From the NCBI GenBank assembly GCA_041228285.1, contig CP166133.1:1178001-1242000 (forward strand): a stretch of DNA of 64,000 nt, in the 5' to 3' direction. This document shows, in pieces, positions 25,997 to 35,287 of the stretch (its first letter is position 1; each line of letters opens with the position of its first letter). The stretch is from Neisseriaceae bacterium CLB008. Its GTDB lineage: Bacteria > Pseudomonadota > Gammaproteobacteria > Burkholderiales > Neisseriaceae. Under the pieces are notes generated by a model that searched no databases, was not told the DNA's origin, and worked only from the letters and a program-made list of their open reading frames with translations. A program made the position numbers and the translations under genes.

Positions 25997-27772
25997 TTAA
26001 TGCGACATCAAGAGGGCCAATAAAAGCTGTTCTTCGCTTTCGGTTAAGGCCCTTTCTCTGGCATGCTTTTTGAGTTGTTCTAGTTGCTTATATTTTAACT
26101 CATTTAAGAGTTTTTGGATGCCTAATATAAAACTTTCTTCATCCTCGGCCTTGGGTTCTTCGAACTCTTCGCGTTCGCGTATGGCTTGTTTGAGGATTTG
26201 ATTCAGAAAATCTTCATAATCGCTTTGGCGCATATACTCAACCAGACGGGCACTGGTGGCCTGATCATTCATGCCTTTGGCGGCTTCGGCCAAGGTCATG
26301 AGGCAGGCCAGTTCGTCTTCTGCGATTAAGTACTCGGGTATTAGTACATATTGGGCCCATTTCGGATTCATCAAGAGCCACTTAATTAATCGATGGATTA
26401 AAGGCGTGGTTTGATGCTGTCGAAACGTGGTTTTGGGCAGGCGATAGTTTTTAAAGCCGACATTTTGCTTTTTGCTTGGCTGTTGGCCAATGAGTTGCTC
26501 TAAGTCATCTTGAGCAACGTCGACCAGCTTGGCGATTTTTTGCTTGAGCAAAAAGCTCAGCGTGGGCGCTTTAATTTGGCTTAATAAAGGCGTTGCTTGC
26601 TTGATGAAGTCGGCTTTGCCTTCTGAGGTTTTTAAGTCGACCAGGCTGCTGAGGTGTTGCCAAAAATAGTTCGACAAGGGCAGGCTGTGCTTCACCAGCT
26701 GGGTTTCAAAAGCGTCTTTGCCGTATTCACGGATGTAGCTGTCTGGATCGTGCTCTTCTGGTAAAAAGAGAAAATGCAGGCTTTTGCCGTCTTGCAGCAT
26801 CGGTAAGGCATTTTCCAGCGCACGCCAGGCGGCTTTTTTACCGGCGTTGTCGCCGTCAAAGCAAAAATAGATTTGGTCGCTTTGGCGCATCAACAGTTTG
26901 ATGTGGTCGGCGGTGGTGGCCGTGCCCAAAGACGCCACGGCGTAGCCAACCTCGAACTGAGCCAGCGCCACCACGTCCATATAGCCTTCAACCACCAGAA
27001 CGCGTCCGGCTTCTTTGATGGCGGCTCGGCCTTCAAACAGGCCGTATAGCTCTTTGCCTTTTTCAAATAAGGGCGTTTCGGGTGAGTTTAAGTATTTAGG
27101 CTCGCCCTGGCCGATGATGCGCCCGCCGAAGCCCACCACGGCACCGCGTTGGTTGCGAATTGGAAACATAATACGGTCGCGAAAGCGATCGTAGTTTTTG
27201 TCTTCCTTGCTGATGACTAAGCCAGATTCGATCAGGTATTCGTTTGGGTAGGGACTGAAGCTTTGAGCCAGTGTTTGCCAATCGTCGGGGGCGTAGCCCA
27301 GGCCGTAATAAGCAGCAATTTGACCGGTTAGGCCGCGCTTTTTCAGGTATTCAATTGCGGTTTGGCTCTGCTTGAGCTGCTTTTGATAATGGCTGGCGGC
27401 CTGTTCAGTGGTCGACTCTAGGGTTTTCTTTTGTTCGCGGCGCTCTTGCGCGCGGGCAGCTTGCTCGGGCGAGGAAGCGACCTGTTTAGGCACCACCATG
27501 CCGACACGATCGGCCAGTTGGCCAACGGCATCGACAAAGCTTGCGCCTTGGTATTCCATTAAGAAGCTGATCGCGCTGCCGTGGGCGCCACAGCCAAAGC
27601 AGTGGTAAAACTGCTTGGTAGGGCTGACGGTAAAAGAGGGCGATTTTTCTTTATGGAATGGGCAGCAGGCCATATAGTTAAGCCCCCCTTTTTTAAGGGG
27701 GACGTAACCATCGATGATGTCCACGATGTCTACCTTTTCCAGTAGCTCATCGATAAACTCGTTAGGGATCAT
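25997..27772 (-). CDS. dnaG: DNA primase DnaG
   Basis: Synthesises RNA primers at the replication fork. The CHC2 zinc finger is visible with Cys37, His40, Cys58 and Cys61. The TOPRIM catalytic core includes VLVVEGYMDVVAL (about residue 260) and CFDGDNAGKKAAW (about residue 303). The C-terminal 140 residues would form the DnaB-binding domain (RALTESEEQLLLALL at the end). At 591 residues it has the usual length. It follows the yqeY gene by three bases, so the two are translated from one transcript. Confidence 0.97.
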   Translation of the reverse strand: MIPNEFIDELLEKVDIVDIIDGYVPLKKGGLNYMACCPFHKEKSPSFTVSPTKQFYHCFGCGAHGSAISFLMEYQGASFVDAVGQLADRVGMVVPKQVASSPEQAARAQERREQKKTLESTTEQAASHYQKQLKQSQTAIEYLKKRGLTGQIAAYYGLGYAPDDWQTLAQSFSPYPNEYLIESGLVISKEDKNYDRFRDRIMFPIRNQRGAVVGFGGRIIGQGEPKYLNSPETPLFEKGKELYGLFEGRAAIKEAGRVLVVEGYMDVVALAQFEVGYAVASLGTATTADHIKLLMRQSDQIYFCFDGDNAGKKAAWRALENALPMLQDGKSLHFLFLPEEHDPDSYIREYGKDAFETQLVKHSLPLSNYFWQHLSSLVDLKTSEGKADFIKQATPLLSQIKAPTLSFLLKQKIAKLVDVAQDDLEQLIGQQPSKKQNVGFKNYRLPKTTFRQHQTTPLIHRLIKWLLMNPKWAQYVLIPEYLIAEDELACLMTLAEAAKGMNDQATSARLVEYMRQSDYEDFLNQILKQAIREREEFEEPKAEDEESFILGIQKLLNELKYKQLEQLKKHARERALTESEEQLLLALLMSH

Positions 27773-27775
27773 GGC

Positions 27776-28222
27776 TTAGTTTAAAGCGGCTTTGATCAGG
27801 CGGCTGACTTCACCCATGTCGGCTTGGCCCACCACTTTGGGGCGGACGATGGCCATGACTTTGCCCATGTCCTTCATGCCTTCGGCTTGGCTTTCGGCGA
27901 TGGCGGCGCTGATGATGGCGGCAATGGCATCGTTCGATAGGGCTTCAGGTAGATAGGCTTCTAGGGTGGTGATCTCGGCCAATTCTTTGTCGGCTAAGTC
28001 TTGACGGTTGGCGTCTTGGTAGATTTTGGCAGAGTCTTTACGCTGCTTCACCATTTTGGTGACGATGCTGAGCACGTCTTCATCGCTGACGTCTTCACGG
28101 GTGTCGACTTCTTGCTGTTTGATGGCGGCTAGCAGTAAGCGTACCGTTGAGAGCTTTAGGGTGTCTTTGGCACGCATGGCTGATTTCATGTCTTCATTGA
28201 TTTGTGCTTTTAATGTGGTCAT
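27776..28222 (-). CDS. yqeY: GatB/YqeY domain protein
   Basis: Small protein (148 residues) consisting only of the YqeY domain, which resembles the tRNA-binding tail of the GatB amidotransferase subunit. Its exact function is not settled. Family features include LKAQINEDMKSAMRAKD at the start and EAYLPEALSNDAIAAII in the middle. ATG at 28222 has AGGAG six bases upstream; a GTG three bases earlier is possible. It sits between rpsU and dnaG, a frequent arrangement in betaproteobacteria. Confidence 0.92.
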   Translation of the reverse strand: MTTLKAQINEDMKSAMRAKDTLKLSTVRLLLAAIKQQEVDTREDVSDEDVLSIVTKMVKQRKDSAKIYQDANRQDLADKELAEITTLEAYLPEALSNDAIAAIISAAIAESQAEGMKDMGKVMAIVRPKVVGQADMGEVSRLIKAALN

Positions 28223-28272
28223 CACGAACTCCTAAAGGTTAACGGGGGGTAATGCAGAGGTAAGGCAAACAG

Positions 28273-28297
28273 AAAAACCGCAGGACTAGCCTGCGGT
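28273..28297 (-). terminator. Hairpin between rpsU and yqeY
   Basis: ACCGCAG (28277-28283) and CTGCGGT (28291-28297) form a stem; on the minus strand a run of five T follows. As in the E. coli rpsU-dnaG-rpoD operon it may be a partial terminator that makes rpsU mRNA more abundant than the downstream messages. Confidence 0.7.
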
Positions 28298-28315
28298 ATT
28301 GATACTGAGCGATTC

Positions 28316-28528
28316 TTAGTACATTTTTGGTGGCAAAGTTTGGCTGCGTAAACGTTTTTGTAGGCGTTTAACGGCAGCAGCTTTTTTGCGTTTGCGTTCT
28401 GCGGTTGGTTTTTCGTAGAATTCACGGGCACGTAGTTCAGTCAAAAGACCGGTTTTTTCAACACCACGTTTAAAGCGACGCATCGCAACTTCAAATGGCT
28501 CATTTTCTTTTACGCGAACTGCTGGCAT
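28316..28528 (-). CDS. rpsU: 30S ribosomal protein S21
   Basis: Small basic ribosomal protein (70 residues) needed for translation initiation. The sequence [20 protein letters not shown] and the Lys/Arg-rich tail ([20 protein letters not shown]) are diagnostic. It has AAGGAAAA as ribosome binding site. It heads the cluster with yqeY, dnaG and rpoD; a 9-bp hairpin lies in its leader. Confidence 0.98.
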   Translation of the reverse strand: MPAVRVKENEPFEVAMRRFKRGVEKTGLLTELRAREFYEKPTAERKRKKAAAVKRLQKRLRSQTLPPKMY

Positions 28529-28557
28529 AATTTTTCCTTAAGTACTTCGTTAATAAA

Positions 28558-28580
28558 GTTTTGTGGCAACACCACAAAAC
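28558..28580 (-). promoter_or_regulatory. Leader hairpin upstream of rpsU
   Basis: GTTTTGTGG (28558-28566) and CCACAAAAC (28572-28580) are a perfect inverted repeat with a five-base loop, 30 bases before the rpsU start. It may be an RNA structure in the rpsU leader or a protein site; on the minus strand it is followed by TTTATT, so weak attenuation is possible. Confidence 0.45.
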
Positions 28581-28811
28581 AAGTGAGGGTGTTTTGGTAC
28601 AGCGATTAATCATGCTTTTTTATTGGGTCGGAAAGCCTAAACCGTTTAAAAATCACCCCCTAACGAATCACCTTTGCGGTCTCTTTTTGTACCGAAAAGG
28701 GCGAATAATGTGTACTGAGCCTGTGTTTGGCTGGATGAATCCAGCGCCAACAGCCCAAATCTAAAATATTAAGGGTGAGATTTTAAGTTTTTTGGGCTGC
28801 TTTGTCAACAA

Positions 28812-30965
28812 TTAACGGCGGATCACGCGGCGCACCTGCGGGATGATGTTTAATTCGTGGATGATGGCGTTCAGCTGTTTGAGGTTGCTGACCTGCACTT
28901 TAAACTCGAATTCAACAAAGCCTTCGCTGCCGGCTTTTTTGCCAGAGGGCGTGTCTACCGATTCGATATTGGCCTTGTGGCGTGAAATGGTCGAGGCCAT
29001 GGCGGCCAGTAGGCCTTGTGCATCTTGGGCAGACACCAAGAGATTGGCGTTGTAGCGGCGTGGGGTGACGTCTTTCCAGTTGGCGTCAATTTGCTTGCTG
29101 ACGTCTACTTTTTCGGCATTAGGGCAATTTTGTCGGTGCACGATCAAGCCTTGATCTTTGGTGATGATGGCCACAATAGGGTCGCCTGGAATAGGGCGGC
29201 AACAGCCAGCCATCTGCATGCTGCCACTTTCGGAGCCGTTGACCACGATGGGGCTCATCTTGACTTCTTCACCTAGATGCACGCCGGCCAGTTGGGCCAG
29301 ATGGCGCGCGACAAAGATCGGCAGGATGCGGCCCATGCCGACGTCGAGCAAGACGTCTTCGAAGGTGGTGTCTTTTTCAGCTAAATCTTTTAAATAGGCT
29401 TCTTTAATGTCTTCCGACAGCAAGACGTTTTTCGGCAAGAGCGCGCTCAAGGCTTGATTCAGTAGTTTTTCACCTAGGGCGACGGCGTCGGTGCGCTTAA
29501 TCGATTTGAGGTGGCTACGGATGGCGCTGCGGGCGCGGCCGCTGGTCACGAAGCTCAGCCAAGCTGGATTAGGATTCGAGGTGGGCGAGGTAATGATTTC
29601 AACCGTGTCACCGGTACGTAAGATGGTGCGTAGCGGCACTAGGTTGTAGTTCACGCGTGCGGCCACGCAATGATGGCCGATGTCGGTGTGGACGGTGTAG
29701 GCGAAATCAATAGGCGTGGCGTTACGCGGCAGCACCATGATCTTGCCTTTAGGCGTAAAGACATACACTTCGTCGGGGAATAAATCCACCTTGATGTGTT
29801 CGAGGAATTCGACCGCGTCTTCGCTTTGGGCCTGCATGTCGAGCACGTTTTGCAGCCACTGATTGGTGCGGCGAGTCGCCTCATCAATAGATTCATCAGG
29901 CGTTTTGTACATCCAATGACTGGCCACGCCATCTTCTGCGACGGCGTCCATTTGGCGCGTGCGGATTTGCACTTCAATGGGCACGCCATAAGGGCCAAAT
30001 AGGGTGGTGTGTAGGCTTTGATAGCCATTGCCCTTAGGGATGGCGATGTAGTCTTTGAATTTGCCTGGAATGGGCTTGTACAGGCCGTGCAGGGCGCCTA
30101 GAGCAACGTAGCAGGCAGGGATGCTGTTGACGATGATGCGAAAGCCGAAAATGTCCAAGACGTCGCCGAAGCTGAGGTTCTTGGTTTGCATTTTCTTATA
30201 AATGCTGTAAATGTTTTTTTCGCGGCCACGGATTTGGGCCTCGATGTTGCAGGTCACCAGCCGTTGGCTGAATGACTGTAAAATTTTACCGACCACGTCG
30301 CGGCGGTTTTGGCGGGCGGTTTTAAGCGCTTTGGCCAAGGTGGCGTAACGGATGGGGTAGATGTTGCGAAAAGACAGGTCTTGCAGTTCACGGTAAACGT
30401 GGTTGAGGCCGATGCGGTTGGCGATGGGGGCATAAATTTCCAGGGTTTCACTGGCTATGCGGCGCCTTTTTTCTGGCCTCATGACGTCTAGGGTACGCAT
30501 ATTGTGTAGGCGATCGGACAGCTTCACAATGATGACGCGTACGTCTTTGACCATGGCCATCACCATTTTGCGGAAGTTTTCCGCCTGATGGGCCTCTTTG
30601 TTTTCGTACTCTAGCTTTTCCAGCTTAGATAGGCCATCCACCAAGTCGGCAATGGTGTCGCCAAATTCGGCGGCCAGCTGCTTCTTGGTGGTGCCCGTGT
30701 CTTCCAATACATCGTGCATCAGTGCGGCGGCAAGGCCTTGGGCGTCGAGGTGCCAATGGGCCAGTTCCGTGGCCACCGCAATCGGATGGGTAATGTAAGG
30801 CTCACCACTTTTACGATACTGCCCTTCGTGCGCTTCGGTGGCATAGTCACAGGCGTGCTCGAGCAAGCGGATGTCTTCTGGTTTCAGATAGTCAACCGCT
30901 TTAAAAAACGTAGCGCGTGCATCCGTGACGGCGTTCGCGAAGGGGGCAGGTGTGTGTTGCGTCAT
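28812..30965 (-). CDS. spoT: Bifunctional (p)ppGpp synthetase/hydrolase SpoT
   Basis: Stringent-response enzyme that makes and degrades (p)ppGpp. The hydrolase HD domain is intact (ALMHDVLEDT, His84-Asp85), which marks it as SpoT/Rel rather than RelA. The synthetase domain spans about residues 230-350 (REKNIYSIYKKM; DIFGFRIIV; GNGYQSLHTTLFG), followed by a TGS domain near 400 (VYVFTPKGKIMVLPRNATP) and a C-terminal ACT domain with VEFEFKVQVSNLKQLNAII. Length 717 is normal. It follows rpoZ and gmk in the classic gmk-rpoZ-spoT order. Confidence 0.96.
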   Translation of the reverse strand: MTQHTPAPFANAVTDARATFFKAVDYLKPEDIRLLEHACDYATEAHEGQYRKSGEPYITHPIAVATELAHWHLDAQGLAAALMHDVLEDTGTTKKQLAAEFGDTIADLVDGLSKLEKLEYENKEAHQAENFRKMVMAMVKDVRVIIVKLSDRLHNMRTLDVMRPEKRRRIASETLEIYAPIANRIGLNHVYRELQDLSFRNIYPIRYATLAKALKTARQNRRDVVGKILQSFSQRLVTCNIEAQIRGREKNIYSIYKKMQTKNLSFGDVLDIFGFRIIVNSIPACYVALGALHGLYKPIPGKFKDYIAIPKGNGYQSLHTTLFGPYGVPIEVQIRTRQMDAVAEDGVASHWMYKTPDESIDEATRRTNQWLQNVLDMQAQSEDAVEFLEHIKVDLFPDEVYVFTPKGKIMVLPRNATPIDFAYTVHTDIGHHCVAARVNYNLVPLRTILRTGDTVEIITSPTSNPNPAWLSFVTSGRARSAIRSHLKSIKRTDAVALGEKLLNQALSALLPKNVLLSEDIKEAYLKDLAEKDTTFEDVLLDVGMGRILPIFVARHLAQLAGVHLGEEVKMSPIVVNGSESGSMQMAGCCRPIPGDPIVAIITKDQGLIVHRQNCPNAEKVDVSKQIDANWKDVTPRRYNANLLVSAQDAQGLLAAMASTISRHKANIESVDTPSGKKAGSEGFVEFEFKVQVSNLKQLNAIIHELNIIPQVRRVIRR

Positions 30966-30998
30966 GTGGTGAGCTTTATAGGAATGAAAAGGTCTAGA

Positions 30999-31202
30999 TT
31001 ATTTTTTGCGGTCTAGAATTTCAACGCCAATTTGGCCGGCGGCGATTTCGCGTAGGGCCACCACGGTTGGTTTGTTGCGGGCTTCGTCAACCAGTGGGGT
31101 TGCACCATTGGCAACCTGGCGCGCGCGGTAAGCAGCGGCTAAGGTTAGGTCAAAGCGATTAGGGATGCGGTTCAAACAATCGTCTACGGTAATGCGTGCC
31201 AT
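30999..31202 (-). CDS. rpoZ: RNA polymerase omega subunit
   Basis: Small subunit (67 residues) that helps assemble RNA polymerase. [20 protein letters not shown] and the [11 protein letters not shown] segment are diagnostic. It lies between gmk and spoT as in most proteobacteria, with a 33-base gap to spoT. Confidence 0.97.
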   Translation of the reverse strand: MARITVDDCLNRIPNRFDLTLAAAYRARQVANGATPLVDEARNKPTVVALREIAAGQIGVEILDRKK

Positions 31203-31303
31203 AGGGGTACTTTCAGTAATATTCAGTTAATAGGTCTCTATGTTAGCTCAGCTGTGCCGAATTGCAAGCGAGACTTTAGAGTGGCGTCTTGGATATTTTA
31301 AGC

Positions 31304-31912
31304 CTATTTCAATAAATCTAGGTAAAAATCGTGCTGTTTTTTTTGCGTCAGGCGTTGGGCGCGTACGATGCTGATCAGATCAGCAGTGGCTTCGTCTAAA
31401 TCATTGTTGATGACAATGTAGTCGAAATGCTCGGCTTGGGCGATTTCGTGGCGGGCATTGTTCATGCGTTTTTCGATCACATCAGCAGCGTCTGTGCCTC
31501 GTCCTGTCAGGCGTTGCGCCAAAACATCGATAGACGGTGGGAGGATGAAAATGCCGATGGCGTCGGGTAGTAGGGCGCGCACTTGTTCGGCGCCCTGAAC
31601 GTCAATTTCCAATAAAACATCGTGGCCAGCGGCCAAGGTTTGGTTGATCCAAGCAAAGCTGGTGCCGTAGTAATTGTCATACACTTGGGCGTATTCTAAG
31701 AAGGCATTATCTTTGATTTGGGCTTCGAAATCGTTTTTTTCAACGAAAAAATAGTGGGTGCCGTGTACTTCGCCGGTGCGCGGCTGGCGAGTGGTGTGTG
31801 AAACCGACAGTTTGATTTTGTGGTCTTGTTGCAGTAAACGGCCAACTAGGGTGGTTTTGCCTGTGCCAGAAGCCGCAGCCACGACAAAAATGGTGCCTTT
31901 GGGGGGTGTCAT
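31304..31912 (-). CDS. gmk: Guanylate kinase
   Basis: Phosphorylates GMP to GDP. The P-loop is at residues 14-21 (ASGTGKTT), slightly changed from the usual PSGAGKTT. The GMP-binding part follows (SVSHTTRQPRTGEVHGTHYF), and the lid region has RLTGRGTDAADVIEKRM. At 202 residues it has the family length. It heads the gmk-rpoZ-spoT group; an approximately 100-base gap to rpoZ allows a separate promoter. Confidence 0.97.
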   Translation of the reverse strand: MTPPKGTIFVVAAASGTGKTTLVGRLLQQDHKIKLSVSHTTRQPRTGEVHGTHYFFVEKNDFEAQIKDNAFLEYAQVYDNYYGTSFAWINQTLAAGHDVLLEIDVQGAEQVRALLPDAIGIFILPPSIDVLAQRLTGRGTDAADVIEKRMNNARHEIAQAEHFDYIVINNDLDEATADLISIVRAQRLTQKKQHDFYLDLLK

Positions 31913-31993
31913 GATGATCCTTTATGCGTGAGGCAGACATTATGCCATAGGCGGGCGCTTGAAAAAAGCGTTCATCTACAGGGGTAATGGGGC

Positions 31994-31999
31994 TATAAT
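31994..31999 (+). promoter_or_regulatory. Probable -10 box for the purine permease-apt unit
   Basis: A consensus TATAAT lies about 75 bases before the permease start. The hexamer 17 bases further upstream (TTCATC) is a weak -35 box. Confidence 0.5.
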
Positions 32000-32072
32000 A
32001 TACGGTTTTGTGCCCGTTGTTGTGTTTAAGGAGAGTGGGCGTCTTCGACTTCTTTAAAGATGAGATGAATTC

Positions 32073-33395
32073 ATGCAAGCACCTGATTCTAAGCCCGAGG
32101 GCTTATTAGCGCGATATTTTAAACTGGCCGAGCACGGCACGTCTGTGCGCACGGAAGTATTGGCCGGTTTGACCACTTTTTTAACCATGTGTTACATCGT
32201 GATCGTCAACCCGACCATTTTGTCTAATGCCGGCATGGACTACGGCGCTGTGTTTGTGGCGACCTGTTTGTCGGCGGCCTTAGGCTGTTTGGTGATGGGC
32301 CTAGTGGCTAATTACCCGGTGGCGTTGGCGCCGGGCATGGGCGTGAATGCTTTCTTTACCTATGCGATTGTGAAAGGCATGGGGGTGCCGTGGGAAGTGG
32401 CGATGGGCGCTGTTTTTATTACCGGCTTATTGTTTGTGGCAGTGCATTTTTTAAAGGTTCGGGCGGCGATTGTGGATGCGATTCCCGAATCGCTCAAGCA
32501 CGCGATTGCGGCCGGTATCGGCCTGTTTTTGGCACTGGTGGCGTTAAAAAATGCCGGCTTGGTAATCGGTAACCCTGATACCTTAGTTAAGCTGGGTGAC
32601 ATTCAGTCGCCGGGCGTGATGCTGGCGATGTTGGGCTTTTTGCTGATCATTGTGCTGGATTTTTGGCGCGTGCGCGGGGCGATCATCATCAGTATTTTGG
32701 TGGTGACGGCGATCTCTATCGGTATGGGCTTAACCGAGTTTAAAGGCATTGTGTCGAGCGTGCCGTCGCTTGAACCCACGCTGATGAAAATGAACTTGGC
32801 GGATGCCTTCTCGTTCTCTATGCTGGGTGTGATTTTTGTACTGTTCGTGGTGAGCCTGTTTGACAGTACTGGCACCTTGGTGGCGGTGGCGCAGCGTGCT
32901 GGCCTGATGAAAGACAATAAGCTGCCGCGTATTAATAAAGCACTGTCGGCAGACTCTGCTGCGATTGTCGCTGGTGCGGCTTTAGGCACCACGCCGACGG
33001 TGGCCTATATGGAATCGGTTTCTGGCACTGCCGTGGGCGGCCGTACCGGTTTGACCACGGTGGTGATTGCGCTTTTATTTATGGCGAGCCTGTGGTTCTC
33101 GCCGTTGGCGGCCAGCGTGCCTGAGTTTGCAACGGCACCAGCCTTGCTGTATGTGGCTATTTTAATGGTCAGAGGCGTGGTCGACATTGATTGGGAAGAC
33201 ATGACTGAGGCGGCGCCGGCGTTTGTGACCATTGTGGCGATGCCGTTTACTTATTCGATTGCCGATGGCGTGGCCTTTGGTTTCTTGTCGTATACATTGA
33301 TTAAGCTATTTACCGGCCGGGCGCGCGAAGTTAAGCTGATGGTGTGGGTAGTGGCATTGATGTGGGCGGCTAAATTTGTGTTCTTGGGGGCATAA
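32073..33395 (+). CDS. NCS2/AzgA-type adenine/guanine/hypoxanthine permease
   Basis: Inner-membrane proton-coupled purine importer (440 residues, 12-14 hydrophobic helices). Family signatures are [20 protein letters not shown] near the N-terminus, [18 protein letters not shown] near residue 80, and the [15 protein letters not shown] and [14 protein letters not shown] blocks in the second half. It is followed after five bases by apt, so purine uptake and salvage are made together. Substrate within the purines cannot be told from sequence alone; the apt neighbour suggests adenine among them. Confidence 0.92.
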   Translation: MQAPDSKPEGLLARYFKLAEHGTSVRTEVLAGLTTFLTMCYIVIVNPTILSNAGMDYGAVFVATCLSAALGCLVMGLVANYPVALAPGMGVNAFFTYAIVKGMGVPWEVAMGAVFITGLLFVAVHFLKVRAAIVDAIPESLKHAIAAGIGLFLALVALKNAGLVIGNPDTLVKLGDIQSPGVMLAMLGFLLIIVLDFWRVRGAIIISILVVTAISIGMGLTEFKGIVSSVPSLEPTLMKMNLADAFSFSMLGVIFVLFVVSLFDSTGTLVAVAQRAGLMKDNKLPRINKALSADSAAIVAGAALGTTPTVAYMESVSGTAVGGRTGLTTVVIALLFMASLWFSPLAASVPEFATAPALLYVAILMVRGVVDIDWEDMTEAAPAFVTIVAMPFTYSIADGVAFGFLSYTLIKLFTGRAREVKLMVWVVALMWAAKFVFLGA

Positions 33396-33400
33396 ACAGG

Positions 33401-33994
33401 ATGAAAGAAATGACAGAATTACAGGACATGAGCCATTTAAACTACGCTGACTTTATTGAGGCGGCGATTCGCAAAGTACCTAACTGGCCGAGCCCAGGCA
33501 TTTTGTTTTACGACATCACGCCGATTTTACAAGACCCTAAAACCTTTCGCATCTTGGTTGACCTGTTTGTGCATCGCTATATGGACCAAAAAATCGACGT
33601 GGTGGCGGGTTTGGATGCTCGCGGGTTCATTTTGGGCGCGGCGATTGCCTACCAATTGAATGTGGGGTTTGTGCCGATTCGTAAAAAAGGCAAGCTGCCG
33701 TTTACCACCGTTGAAGAAACCTATGAGTTGGAATACGGTAACGCCACGGTAGAGATGCACGTCGATGCGGTTAAGGCGGGCGATCGGGTGCTGTTGGTGG
33801 ACGACTTAATCGCTACCGGCGGTACCATGCAGGCGGGCTTTAAGCTGTTACAACGCTTGAATGCTGAAGTGGTTGAAGCAGCCGCTATTATTGAGTTTAA
33901 TGATCTGGAAGGCGCTAAGCGCATTCGCCAAGCCGGCCTGCCGCTCTTTACCATCTGCCAGGTAGAGGGCGTGATGCCAGAACTTAAGGCTTAG
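33401..33994 (+). CDS. apt: Adenine phosphoribosyltransferase
   Basis: Converts adenine and PRPP to AMP. The PRPP-binding motif [15 protein letters not shown] is at about residues 128-142, and [20 protein letters not shown] and IRKKGKLPF are typical. The sequence looks close to Neisseria Apt as I recall it. The start at 33401 (197 residues) has an AGG too close to it; ATG at 33410 or ATG at 33428 (after ACAGG) are possible alternatives. Coupled with the upstream purine permease; a strong terminator follows. Confidence 0.95.
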   Translation: MKEMTELQDMSHLNYADFIEAAIRKVPNWPSPGILFYDITPILQDPKTFRILVDLFVHRYMDQKIDVVAGLDARGFILGAAIAYQLNVGFVPIRKKGKLPFTTVEETYELEYGNATVEMHVDAVKAGDRVLLVDDLIATGGTMQAGFKLLQRLNAEVVEAAAIIEFNDLEGAKRIRQAGLPLFTICQVEGVMPELKA

Positions 33995-34007
33995 ACGCTG
34001 AATCATC

Positions 34008-34045
34008 TAAAACCGCGCGCTGTTTGATCAGGGCGCGGTTTTTTT
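34008..34045 (+). terminator. Terminator of the permease-apt unit
   Basis: AACCGCGC (34011-34018) pairs with GCGCGGTT (34033-34040), followed by seven T. Confidence 0.88.
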
Positions 34046-34134
34046 GTGCCTGTGCGCGCATAATGGTAGGCTAAGTCTATTGGGTTTGGTTGGGGTGAAC
34101 ACAGCCAGGCCGTCATTGAGAAAAGGAGTGCGTG

Positions 34135-34824
34135 ATGCAAGTACAAATATGGTCTGATTTTGCCTGTCCTTATTGCTATATTGGCCAGCACAATCTGGCG
34201 CAGGGATTGGCCAAGTTAAACGACGTTCAGCGGGCGAGCATTCAGGTGATTCACCGCAGCTTTGAGCTGGCGCCAGATGCCTTGGTTAATAATCCGCAAA
34301 GCAAATACGAGCAGCTGTCACAAAAATACAATGTGTCGATCGAGCGTGCCCATGCGATGGCGCGCCAGGCCACCAGTATGGCCGAATCAGTTGGGCTACA
34401 TATGGATTATGATCGGGTGATCATGACCAATACTTTTGCCGCCCATCAGCTGGCACATTTGGCTGCGGCTGAGGGGCTGGGTGAGGCCATGCAGCGGGCG
34501 CTGTTTGAGGCCCATTTCGTGAATGGTCAGCACATCGGCGATACGGCGGTGTTGCAAACCTTGGCCGAGGCCGTGGGCATAGATGGTGCCAAAGTAGCCG
34601 AGGTTTTGGCCACAGAGGCTTACGCCACCGCCGTGCGTGATGATGAGGCGTTGGCGCAGCGCTTACAGATCAGCAGCGTGCCGTTTGTGGTGTTGGATAA
34701 TCGCTACGCCATCAGCGGCGCGCAGTCGGCCGATTATTTTGCCGAGGCTTTGGTTCAGGTGATGCAAGAGGATCAAGGTAAGGCTAAGCCCGGAACGGAT
34801 AGCGGCGGCAGCTGTGCGGTGTAG
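34135..34824 (+). CDS. DsbA-family oxidoreductase (FrnE-like)
   Basis: Thioredoxin-fold protein of the FrnE/2-hydroxychromene-isomerase branch (229 residues). The redox motif CPYC lies at residues 11-14 of the start MQVQIWSDFACPYCYIG. The helical insert and the cis-Pro region (QISSVPFVVLDNRYAISGAQ) fit the family. No signal peptide, so it is cytoplasmic. ATG at 34135 has AGGAG six bases upstream; GTG at 34132 is also in frame. The C-terminus ends in an unusual SGGSCAV tail. Stands alone between terminators. Confidence 0.88.
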   Translation: MQVQIWSDFACPYCYIGQHNLAQGLAKLNDVQRASIQVIHRSFELAPDALVNNPQSKYEQLSQKYNVSIERAHAMARQATSMAESVGLHMDYDRVIMTNTFAAHQLAHLAAAEGLGEAMQRALFEAHFVNGQHIGDTAVLQTLAEAVGIDGAKVAEVLATEAYATAVRDDEALAQRLQISSVPFVVLDNRYAISGAQSADYFAEALVQVMQEDQGKAKPGTDSGGSCAV

Positions 34825-34871
34825 GGTGGTGTCGCGCCGCCACCCACCGATGGCTTAGATGCGCGCTTGGC

Positions 34872-35195
34872 TTAACGAATCAGTTTGGGCAGCTTATTGG
34901 GTACGCCATCCCATTCGGCCGCATCGGGCAAAGGCGCTTTACTTTGGTCGATATTGGGCCAGGTTTCGGCCAGCTCGGCGTTCAAGGCCAGAAAATGGTG
35001 TAAGGTTTCAGGCAAATCTTGCTCGTCAAAAATCGCCTTGGCTGGGCATTCTGGTTCACACATGGCGCAGTCGATGCACTCATCTGGGTTGATGACCAAG
35101 AAGTTAGGCCCTTCGTAAAAACAGTCGACGGGGCAGACGTCTACGCAGTCGGTGTATTTACACTGGATGCAGTTGTCGGTGACCACGAAAGCCAT
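34872..35195 (-). CDS. fdxA: 7Fe ferredoxin FdxA ([3Fe-4S][4Fe-4S])
   Basis: Small electron carrier (107 residues). The cysteine pattern equals that of Azotobacter ferredoxin I: Cys9, Cys17 and Cys50 for the 3Fe cluster, Cys21, Cys40, Cys43 and Cys46 for the 4Fe cluster, and extra Cys12 and Cys25. The start MAFVVTDNC at 35195 follows AAGGAGT; longer in-frame starts up to 35285 run into the upstream terminator hairpin and are rejected. The C-terminal extension ([18 protein letters not shown]) is normal for the FdxA subgroup. Confidence 0.95.
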   Translation of the reverse strand: MAFVVTDNCIQCKYTDCVDVCPVDCFYEGPNFLVINPDECIDCAMCEPECPAKAIFDEQDLPETLHHFLALNAELAETWPNIDQSKAPLPDAAEWDGVPNKLPKLIR

Positions 35196-35237
35196 ACGGG
35201 ACTCCTTCATGAAATAATCTTGGTTAAAATGTACCAT

Positions 35238-35270
35238 AAAAAAGCCCCTCGTGCGGTTAGGCAGAGGGGC
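35238..35270 (-). terminator. Terminator of pepP
   Basis: GCCCCTC (35244-35250) and GAGGGGC (35264-35270) pair; on the minus strand a run of T follows. It separates pepP from fdxA. Confidence 0.85.
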
Positions 35271-35287
35271 GGTGCATTTCATCAAAT

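Noticed and set aside
28561-28764. 67-codon frame in the rpsU leader region on the plus strand
   Set aside because: Starts inside the rpsU leader hairpin, no family and no ribosome binding site.
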